This document shows, one piece after another, positions 1-6,400 of a stretch of 6,808 nt of DNA. Below the pieces are notes generated by a model. That model saw nothing but the letters and a program-made list of their open reading frames with translations, ran no database searches and had not been told where the DNA came from. A program made the translations under genes and the position numbers. Each line of letters opens with the position of its first letter. The first letter of the stretch is position 1. Origin of the DNA: an uncultured Rhodobacterales bacterium (GTDB lineage: Bacteria; Pseudomonadota; Alphaproteobacteria; Rhodobacterales; Rhodobacteraceae); NCBI GenBank assembly GCA_937901055.1, contig CALCGO010000605.1:1-6808 (forward strand), read 5' to 3'.

Positions 1-232
1 CAATCAACCAATCGCCACGGGCCTTACCCTTTGCGGGCAACTCGTGAACGACCTTCAACGCAGGTTCGATTCCATCTTCGTCACGGATCATTGCCACATC
101 CGTAACCGTGCGTTGCGGGTCAAGATCACATACCGTGACCGCCTTGCCTTGCGCTACACGCCACATGGCCATGTTGAACACGACAGTACTCTTGCCGGTG
201 CCGCCTTTTAGATTTGCATATAACGTCAACAT
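1..232 (-). CDS. ParA/MinD-family ATPase, N-terminal part (3' end beyond window)
   Basis: The sequence shows the first 77 residues of a P-loop ATPase of the ParA/MinD/Soj superfamily. A deviant Walker A motif, KGGTGKST, lies at residues 9-16, immediately after a short beta strand (MLTLYANL). It is followed by a helix and then the Walker A' motif DLDPQ at residues 36-40. The start is the ATG at 230-232, preceded by AAAGAG eight bases upstream, and nothing further upstream in frame looks like protein. The start lies 22 bp after the stop of the DUF4412-like gene, so it is probably the next cistron of the same transcript. Family members use ATP-dependent dimerisation, usually with nucleoid or membrane binding, to segregate plasmids and chromosomes or to position cellular cargo. 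The second half, with Walker B and any DNA-binding residues, is not visible, so the subtype (ParA, MipZ, McdA-like or other) cannot be decided. The family call is secure; the cargo is unknown. Confidence 0.93.
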   Translation of the reverse strand, partial: MLTLYANLKGGTGKSTVVFNMAMWRVAQGKAVTVCDLDPQRTVTDVAMIRDEDGIEPALKVVHELPAKGKARGDWLI

Positions 233-254
233 AACTTGTGCTCTTTCAAATAGG

Positions 255-1028
255 TTATTCGACTATAGGGGCAGGCGTTGCAGGCATATCCTGCTTTTGC
301 CAACCAGCCGGGGCTTCAAACAGCGCCGGATCGACCGGGCCTGCCTGAATGTTCTCAAGCCGTCGACTGCCGCCACCGGGTAAATCTTCTCGTACAACCA
401 CCCGCAGGGCCGGATCAAACCACCAACCTGTGCTGAGGGTTTCTTGAGCGGGCGTGGTATACTCAATCGTCCAGTATTCCGCTTGGCGACCTCCGAGGTC
501 GACCATCGCGTTGAATGACATGCTCATCAGGCTGCCATCTGGAAATTCTTGCCGCAACGTTTTACGTCGCAAAGGGTCCCACAGAAGAACCTGCGGTTGC
601 TGTTGTTCAAAGCCCAGCAACCAGCGCTCGGTTTGGACGCCATAAACGGATACGCCCGCGCCAGCGCGCTCGCATATCAGACCTTCGGTCTCCGGCGTGA
701 TTTCAGGGCAAGGGGATGTCGGGCCGTCGGCCACTTCAGGCGAAACCGCGGGGCCGATGAATTCAATATAGGTTTGCGTTTGCGGATCCAGCATCAGGAT
801 GACACCTTCCGTTGGGCGCAAGATCTTGATCAGTGTACTGCCGTTTTGCAGATACTCGAACCGCATATTGGAACCGGATTTGGATATCTGGCCGATCTGG
901 TCTGGCTGATCTGGAACAGTTTGCACCGCGGTGGCCGTAAAATCACGCGAGCTTTGGGCGAACGCAGGGACGGACAAGCCAAAAACTGTCAGTATTATCG
1001 CTAATGTGGCAGGTTTTCTAATAGACAT
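255..1028 (-). CDS. Exported DUF4412 / LolA-like periplasmic protein
   Basis: A 257-residue protein. I chose the ATG at 1026-1028 because GAGAG lies just upstream and because it begins a clean Sec signal peptide (MSIRK, a hydrophobic core, then FA-Q with cleavage after residue 24). The frame stays open upstream to 1097, but that 23-residue extension runs through a strong hairpin and would bury the signal peptide. The mature part begins with a strand pattern typical of DUF4412/LolA-like folds: FTATAV, then MRFEYL near residue 55, TLIKILRP near 65, and VILMLDPQTQTYIEF near 76-90. Two cysteines, C107 and C119, could form a disulfide. They are followed by the VYGVQTERWLL segment, which matches the 'G.ktekW' position of this family, and by paired strands ending in DPALFEAPAGWQ. 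LolA-like proteins bind acyl chains or hydrophobic ligands in the periplasm, but the function of DUF4412 proteins is unknown. A chaperone or carrier role for the co-encoded secreted proteins is inference. The fold assignment rests on pattern recognition only. Confidence 0.8.
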   Translation of the reverse strand: MSIRKPATLAIILTVFGLSVPAFAQSSRDFTATAVQTVPDQPDQIGQISKSGSNMRFEYLQNGSTLIKILRPTEGVILMLDPQTQTYIEFIGPAVSPEVADGPTSPCPEITPETEGLICERAGAGVSVYGVQTERWLLGFEQQQPQVLLWDPLRRKTLRQEFPDGSLMSMSFNAMVDLGGRQAEYWTIEYTTPAQETLSTGWWFDPALRVVVREDLPGGGSRRLENIQAGPVDPALFEAPAGWQKQDMPATPAPIVE

Positions 1029-1111
1029 GTCGCTCTCGTAAATATCGTTGTCTTGAGGTCCACCCGCCCCTTTTACAAAGGGCGGGCAGATTATCATCAG
1101 ACCGGTAAGTC
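1029..1111 (-). other. Intergenic spacer with strong GC-rich hairpin
   Basis: The 83-bp spacer between the Asn/Gly/Trp repeat gene and the DUF4412-like gene contains a perfect 7-bp stem, CCCGCCC at 1063-1069 with GGGCGGG at 1080-1086. Three inner A/T pairs (1071-1073 with 1077-1079) extend it around one bulged C. In the minus-strand transcript the structure follows the stop codon of the repeat gene by about 25 bases. No U-tract follows it, so it does not look like a standard intrinsic terminator. It is better read as an mRNA-stabilising, processing or partial-attenuation element within the operon. The ribosome binding site of the DUF4412-like gene (GAGAG, about 1033-1037) lies downstream of the stem and stays free. 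Confidence 0.6.
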
Positions 1112-1882
1112 TTACTCAGATGCTGCTGGGGCTTCTTCTGTAGTTGCAGCTTCACCTTCAGTTGCTTCAGCTTCAACTGCCGGAGCACCTGTTAGAACCC
1201 AACCATTTTCAGTCCAAACCCACTGCTGCCAACCGTTTTCGGTCATAACCCAACCGTTGTTGCCAGAACCGTTGCCGGAAGCATTGCCGTCAGCGTTGCC
1301 GTTGAAACCGAAGTTGAACGAACCGTTACCGTTGCCAGTACCGTTACCGTTGCCGTTGTTGTTCCAACCGTTGTTGTTGCCGTTCCAGCCATTGTTGCCA
1401 AAACCGTTTCCGTCAGCGTTGCCGGTGAAACCGAAGTTGAACGAGCCAGTACCGTTACCAGTGCCGTCGCCGTTGAATGGACCCCAGTTGTTGTTGCCCC
1501 AACCGTTGTTATTGTTGCCGAAAGGACCCCAGTTGTTGCCGCCCCAACCGTTGTTCGAGCCGTTGTTGCCCCAACCATTGTTGTTGCCACCAAATGGTCC
1601 CCAGCTGTTGTTGTTGCCGCCGAATGGACCCCAACCACTGTTGTTATTGTTGCCCCAACCGTTGTTGTTGCCACCGAACGGGCCCCAGCTGTTGTTGTTG
1701 CCACCGAATGGGTTCCAGCTGTTGCTGTTCCAACCGTTGTTATTCCAACCGTTGTTGTAGCCACTTGGTGCAGGACCCCAAGAATTTGGACCAGCTTGTG
1801 GTGCTGTCTGAGCAGATACTTCAACGGCAGCAACGCTACCTAGTGCTACGGCAAGAACCGCTGTTAAAACTAATTTACGCAT
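1112..1882 (-). CDS. Exported Asn/Gly/Trp/Phe-rich repeat protein
   Basis: A 256-residue secreted low-complexity protein with no enzyme domain. The start is the ATG at 1880-1882, because GGAG at 1889-1892 lies six bases upstream and the protein then opens with a standard signal peptide (MRKLVLTAVLAVALG, cleavage after VSA at residue 24). The ATG at 1892-1894 is in frame but overlaps that ribosome binding site. Mature protein layout: a short linker; a block of about 100 residues built from WGPFGGNNN and WGNNNN units, with six W(G/N)PF motifs; two copies of a GSFNFGF(T/N)GNADGN module 41 residues apart; a WVxTENGW pair; and an acidic Ala/Glu/Thr tail. Cysteine is absent and charge is very low until the tail. 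Composition resembles secreted structural proteins such as sulfur-globule envelope proteins or self-assembling matrix proteins. I recognise no specific family and infer only a structural, multimerising role outside the cytoplasm. Confidence 0.88.
   Translation of the reverse strand: MRKLVLTAVLAVALGSVAAVEVSAQTAPQAGPNSWGPAPSGYNNGWNNNGWNSNSWNPFGGNNNSWGPFGGNNNGWGNNNNSGWGPFGGNNNSWGPFGGNNNGWGNNGSNNGWGGNNWGPFGNNNNGWGNNNWGPFNGDGTGNGTGSFNFGFTGNADGNGFGNNGWNGNNNGWNNNGNGNGTGNGNGSFNFGFNGNADGNASGNGSGNNGWVMTENGWQQWVWTENGWVLTGAPAVEAEATEGEAATTEEAPAASE
1287..1444 (-). repeat. Two-copy direct repeat encoding the SFNFGF-GNADGN module
   Basis: Two 35-bp copies, 1287-1321 and 1410-1444, differ at a single base and are 123 bp (41 codons) apart. 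Each encodes most of the motif SFNFGF(T/N)GNADG. The near-identity of this module contrasts with the third-position drift in the neighbouring WGPF array. This points to a more recent duplication or gene conversion. Confidence 0.8.
1466..1762 (-). repeat. Degenerate tandem repeat encoding WGPFGGNNN units
   Basis: The DNA here is a degenerate array rich in GTTGTTGTTGCC and CCCCA blocks on the plus strand. One exact 20-base word begins at 1599 and again at 1683, so the higher-order period is 84 bp (28 codons), covering two WGPFGGNNN units plus a WGNNNNSG spacer. The copies differ mostly at third positions, for example AAATGG, GAATGG and GAACGG for the same residues. This suggests that the protein repeat is under selection rather than freshly amplified. 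Confidence 0.8.
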
Positions 1883-1992
1883 TGTCTTCTCCATTTGTCG
1901 TCCCGTTAAGTTTGTGATATTCGGCAACGGGACTTTTGCCGGTATCTTCTTGTTGCGCGTCCTGACCGGGACGCGTTACATCTGATAGGTGA
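1883..1992 (-). other. Intergenic region with stable hairpin and competing leader stems
   Basis: The 110-bp spacer lies between the Gln/Tyr/Gly-rich gene and the Asn/Gly/Trp repeat gene. Shortly after the upstream stop, CGCGTCC (1956-1962) pairs perfectly with GGACGCG (1969-1975) around a 6-base loop, with a further G-T pair outside. No U-tract follows in the transcript direction. Closer to the next gene, two stems share bases and cannot form together: CGGCAA 1922-1927 with TTGCCG 1936-1941, and GTCCCGTT 1900-1907 with AACGGGAC 1926-1933. The second ends about 7 bases before the GGAG ribosome binding site. I found no convincing -35/-10 promoter here, although an internal promoter cannot be excluded. 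Confidence 0.55.
1889..1892 (-). promoter_or_regulatory. Ribosome binding site GGAG deciding the repeat-gene start
   Basis: GGAGAA is read on the minus strand, with the GGAG core ending six bases before the ATG at 1880-1882. It fixes the start of the Asn/Gly/Trp repeat protein and rules against the in-frame ATG at 1892-1894, whose last base is the first G of this GGAG. Confidence 0.75.
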
Positions 1993-2715
1993 TCACCAGA
2001 ACCCGAAGGGGGAACTGCCTCCACCAAAGAACGGCGAGGTGCCGCTCGGGATGTTTCCGTTTTGATTTCCAAAGCCTCCGGTGTTGAAGGGGAAACCATT
2101 AAACCCGTTCGAGAACGGCGACTGTGTGCCGTAACCGTAGGGAATGCTGTTGTAGCCGTTGGTCATCGGGTACCCGCCGTAGGCATTGGGATAGCCTCCT
2201 GCATTTGGATATCCGCCATAGGCGTAATTCGGGACATAGCCACCGTAGTTGCCATAATTGCCGTACGGCACGTTGCCGTAATATGGCTGTTGCCCCATGA
2301 ACTGCTGAACCGGCGCGAACTGCTGCTGTTGCATGAACTGTTGCTGTTGCGCTGGCGCGAATTGCTGTTGCTGCAGTTGTTGTCCGTACTGTGGCGCCGC
2401 TACCGGTTGTTCCAACGGCGCAAATTGTGGCTCTGCTTCGACGATCGGTTGAACATACTCCGGCTGCGCCGCTTGCGGCATAACCCCGCCCGAGGACAAC
2501 TGCTGTTCAAGATTAGCTGGCGCAAAGGGGCTGGCAACGGGGGTAGTTGGCGCATATTGCGCTTGCGTGACCTGGGTCGAGCTCCACAAATTTCCTTGCG
2601 CGGTGGCACCAAGAGGCCACGCAGCGACCAATGCACCAAGCGCGATTAAAGGAGCAATATGCTTCATTTTCGTTCCAAACTTTCCGTTTGTTTTCTGATC
2701 ATTATTCGTCAACAT
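1993..2715 (-). CDS. Exported Gln/Tyr/Gly/Asn-rich prion-like protein
   Basis: A 240-residue low-complexity protein. The ATG at 2713-2715 follows the TAG of the preceding gene with no gap and has GGAG seven bases upstream, inside the previous gene's end. A second candidate start at 2665-2667 (MKHIAPL), with GGAA five bases upstream, would give a more ordinary signal peptide ending GATA-Q. From the first start the signal core carries a 16-residue polar, Lys-rich leader. Mature protein layout: a Pro/Ala/Gln linker; a poly-Gln zone with repeated QQQFAP units (QQQQFAPAQQQQFMQQQQF); a Tyr/Gly/Asn zone built from YGNYGNYGGY and GGYPNA units; and a Phe/Gly/Asn/Ser zone ending in the aromatic residues FGFW. 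This Q/N/Y/G composition is that of prion-like or phase-separating domains. There is no cysteine and no recognisable enzyme motif. An exported structural or assembly-forming role is inference. Confidence 0.86.
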   Translation of the reverse strand: MLTNNDQKTNGKFGTKMKHIAPLIALGALVAAWPLGATAQGNLWSSTQVTQAQYAPTTPVASPFAPANLEQQLSSGGVMPQAAQPEYVQPIVEAEPQFAPLEQPVAAPQYGQQLQQQQFAPAQQQQFMQQQQFAPVQQFMGQQPYYGNVPYGNYGNYGGYVPNYAYGGYPNAGGYPNAYGGYPMTNGYNSIPYGYGTQSPFSNGFNGFPFNTGGFGNQNGNIPSGTSPFFGGGSSPFGFW

Positions 2716-3396
2716 CTAGCGACTCCACCCTGTTGGTGCGCCGTACCCCGTTGGGCCGACAGGCCCCCAAGGTCCAACTTGTTGATTGCCCCAAGGAAGA
2801 CCCCAGTTACCATTCCATGGCCCGCTCCAACCTTGTTGCTGTGGATAAGGCGGTATCTGGTTTCCTTGATAATTCGGAACCGATTGCGGTTGCGAATATC
2901 CGGTATTTGCTTGTGGAGCCGTGTTTTGCACAGCCTGTGAACGTGCGCCGTAGCCCGGGAAGTATCCGGGACCAGCACTTTGCCCATAGGCTTGGTTAAA
3001 CGTATTGTTGCCGCGGGTTTGCGCATTGAAATCGAACCCGCCCTGCACCTGAGCACCTGCTTGCGTATTCGCCGCAGCGTTACCTTGGCTTCCGTAGGGG
3101 GTTCCGACCGGATTTTCATTCACAAACGGCTGTTGTTGCCGCTGCGAGCCCTGCATCCAATATGGAACCAACTGCTGGGCCGGTGCCCGCATCCAATATG
3201 GCTGCTCGGGCAGTTGCGTTTGCGGCAAATTTTGTCCCTGCGGCGCAACATATGTGGATGGTTGCACATAGTTCTGCTGTGGCGTTATCAACTGAAACGG
3301 TCCGGGCAAAGCGGCAGGCATAACACCATCCACCGCGAGCGCCACGTTCGACGCCGCCACAGTCAGGATCGCGGTAAGTGCAATAATTTTACGCAT
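2716..3396 (-). CDS. Exported Gln/Pro/Trp/Gly-rich low-complexity protein
   Basis: A 226-residue protein with a clear signal peptide (MRKIIALTAILTVAA, cleavage after VALA near residue 21). The ATG at 3394-3396 lies 9 bp after the RND stop. An AGGA beginning in that stop codon, seven bases before the ATG, serves as ribosome binding site, so the two genes are probably translationally linked. The mature part has a Pro/Gln-rich start (TPQQNYVQPSTYVAPQ), a PYWM motif present twice about a dozen residues apart, an Ala/Asn/Gln/Gly middle, and a C-terminal Trp/Gly/Pro block with spaced GPW, GNW, LPW and GPWGP elements. It lacks cysteine and catalytic motifs. Its W-G-P-rich C terminus loosely echoes the WGPF units of the downstream repeat protein, although the two are not obviously homologous. 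I do not recognise a named family; a secreted structural component is the best inference. Confidence 0.86.
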   Translation of the reverse strand: MRKIIALTAILTVAASNVALAVDGVMPAALPGPFQLITPQQNYVQPSTYVAPQGQNLPQTQLPEQPYWMRAPAQQLVPYWMQGSQRQQQPFVNENPVGTPYGSQGNAAANTQAGAQVQGGFDFNAQTRGNNTFNQAYGQSAGPGYFPGYGARSQAVQNTAPQANTGYSQPQSVPNYQGNQIPPYPQQQGWSGPWNGNWGLPWGNQQVGPWGPVGPTGYGAPTGWSR

Positions 3397-3405
3397 GATC
3401 CAATC

Positions 3406-6400
3406 CTACTCCTGAGTATCGTTGATAGAAGTATTCAGACGAATACCGCGACGTGGTTTTCTGGTTGCAGTGCTACGCGTCACAGCCGGTTTGGCTGTCG
3501 GCTTAGCGGCAGGCTTGGCCGCAGGTTTCACCGCAGCTGGCTTAACCGCTGGTTTACGTGCCGGCTTGACCGCTGGTTTCGGGGCCGCCTTCGCCTTGCG
3601 TTTCACGGCAGGTTTAGCCGATGGTTTGGGCGCAGGCTTCGCCTTTGGTTTCACCGTAGCTTTAGCAGGTGCAGGCGCGACAGCTGGCGCCACCTCGACT
3701 TTTGGTGTCGCTACTGGCGCAGGGGTTACAGCCGCCTCGGTCTTGGATCGCGTGAACAACCCTTTGATCCAACGGAACGTCCCTGTGACGGTGCCAACCA
3801 CCAAGAACACTGCTACTTCGCCAACCATCACAGCAACATCGACGATCCCCGAAACGACGCCCGAAGACTTCGCATTCGTACTAGCCGTCGCCGTGTCATG
3901 GCTCGCAGTCGCCGCAGGTTTTTGACCATTTCCGTTACCGTCGTCGTCGCCACCGTTTTCGCCCTCGTTCAGTGCGGCTCTAAAGCTAACGCAACCAAGC
4001 GGGATAACGATTAACGTCAACAGCGTGGAAACCATTCCGCCGAACATCAACGAAATCGCCATGCCCTGGAAAATCGGATCGCTAAGAATAACGAATGAAC
4101 CAGCAACAAGCGCCAAAGCCGTAATAATAATCGGGCGTGTCCGTGTCGCACAGGCGCTAACCACGGCGTCTTTTACTTCCATGCCGGATTCAACTTGGAT
4201 ACGGGCGAAATCCACCAGCAGGATCGAGTTCCTGACGATAATCCCCGCCAACGCGATAAACCCGATCATCGAGGTCGCGGTAAATGACGCACCAAACAAC
4301 CAGTGCCCGGGCACAATACCAATCAACGTCAACGGGATCGGCGCCATAACAATTGCTGGCGTGGTAAAGTTGCCAAATTCCCAAACCACAAGAATGTAGA
4401 TCATGATCAGCGCGATACCAAAGGCGATGCCCATATCACGGAAGGTCACATAGGTAACTGTCCACTCGCCCGTCCATTCCAGCGACGATTGAAGGCTATC
4501 AGCAGGCGGGCCGGTATAATTCGTGCCAACACGCACACCGTCAGGCGATGTATAACCATCCAGCAGACCTTCGACCTCGAACAAGGCATAGATCGGTGCA
4601 CCAAGGCGGCCCGCAACTTCACCCGTTACGTACTCAACCGCACGCAGGTCTTTGTGATACACGGGGTCATCCATCAAGAATGGCTCAAACCGACCCAATT
4701 CCGTAAGCGGTATCATCGTGCCACTAGCTGTGGGGATCGGCAGTTGGCCAAGACGACCGAACTGGCTGCGAAGCGACAACGGCATTTGCAGGATAATGAA
4801 CCGAGGCTCCAACGAGCGTTCCATTTTCACATCGCCCAGTTTGAAATCACCCATGGCCATTTCAAGTTGACGGTTGATGTCTTCAACGGAAACACCACGG
4901 CGCGAAGCCTTCTCGCGGTCCACAACGAAACGCCAACTTTCATAGGGTGCTTGCAGATAGCTGTCAGCATCGACGATAGTTTCCGCCTCTTCAAACATCG
5001 CTTCCAGATCACGCGCAACCTGCCGACGGGTCGTATCATCAGGGCCGTAAATCTCGGCCACAACAGTTTGCAGAACCGGTGGTCCAGGTGGCATCTCAAT
5101 GACCTCGATCTTGGCACCCAGTTTCGTCGCGATTGGCAGCAGTGCCTCACGCGCCGTAACAGCCAGATCATGCGAAGTTTGTTCGCGGCCTTCCTTGTGG
5201 ATCAGTTGCACCTGAATATCACCATGCCAGCTTTCACCGCGCAGGTACGTGTGCCGCACCAAGCCGTTGAAATTGAACGGTGACGCCGTGCCGGCATAAG
5301 ATTGCAACGCCGTAACTTCCGGCATCTTTTGCAACTCTTCCGCTAGCTGCGCGACAACATTGGCTGTGGTCGGCAGGGCCGTACCCTCTGGCATATTGAC
5401 CGTAACATTGAACTCCGGCTTGTTGTCATTTGGCAACATTTTGACCGTCACAGCCTTGGTCCCGAACATCGACAGGCTAAGCCCGAACACGATCAGCAGA
5501 CCAATCCCGAAAGCCCACCCCTTCCACCGGACATTAAGCAACGGAAGCAGAGTCATCGTGAATATTTTATGCAGCCATTCAGCCTGACGGTGCTCCGTCC
5601 GCTGCATTTTGTCCAAACTCTCCATCGATGGACGAATACGTTTCGCCAACCAAGGTGTGAAGATGAATGCCGCGAAAAGCGACAGCAACATAGCCGCCGA
5701 ACCCAGCGCCGGAATCGGTGCCATATACGGCCCCATCATTCCAGAAATGAACCCCATCGGCATCAACGCCGCAATCACTGTAAACGTCGCCAGAACTGTC
5801 GGGTTGCCCACCTCGCGCACCGCATCCACGGTACAATCATCGGTGCACTCACCGCGCAACAACCAGCGGCGATAGATGTTCTCGACCACCACAATGGCGT
5901 CATCCACCAAAATCCCGATAGAGAAAATCAGCGCGAACAAACTAACCCGGTCGATCGTGAAACCCATCAGGAAGGCGGAGAATACCGTCAGCAGAATAAC
6001 CACCGGAATAACCACCAGCACTACAATCGAGGCGCGCCAGCCAAGGGCCAGCCAGATCATCATCGTCACGGCACCGGTCACCACGAACAACTTGAACAGC
6101 AGCTCGTTAACCTTATGGTTCGCCGTTTCGCCATAGTTCCGCGTAACTTCGACATGTACGTTGTCAGGGATCAGGCTACCTTGCAGACGATCCACATACG
6201 CCAGGATTTCGTCAGCAACGCCAACCCCGTTGGACCCACCTTTTTTGGCAACCGCAATCGTGATCGCAGGTGCGCCAATCGGTGCGCGTTCACCACTTAC
6301 ATGAACCTCTTCGCCTTCTTCACCGTGCTCGCCGTAAGCAGGCCCGGTGTAATAGGAAACCACATCGGTCGCGTCATTCGTACCCTCTGTTACCAAGGCC

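Noticed and set aside
1063..1086. Intrinsic terminator
   Set aside because: The stem is strong, but no U-tract follows in the transcribed direction and the next gene begins close by with good spacing.
1029..1097. Upstream start of the DUF4412-like gene at 1097
   Set aside because: It would translate through the GC hairpin and add 23 residues before a well-formed signal peptide. The ATG at 1028 has a good ribosome binding site.
1053..1760. Plus-strand open frame rich in Pro/Leu opposite the repeat gene
   Set aside because: It is the antisense of the Asn/Gly/Trp repeats. Its PLLLPP pattern follows from the complementary codons, it has no signal or domain, and the minus-strand gene has a proper ribosome binding site and signal peptide.
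1466..1762. CRISPR array
   Set aside because: The repeats are coding, degenerate and contiguous, with no unique spacers.
1112..1882. Curli (CsgA) or RTX protein
   Set aside because: The units lack the CsgA pattern of spaced Gln/Asn strands with Ser-x5-Gln, and lack the GGxGxDxxx calcium-binding nonapeptides of RTX proteins. The resemblance is only in Asn/Gly richness.
3422..3925. Plus-strand Ala/Gly-rich frame opposite the RND tail
   Set aside because: It is the mirror of the Lys/Pro/Ala codons. It has no independent support and ends inside the RND gene.
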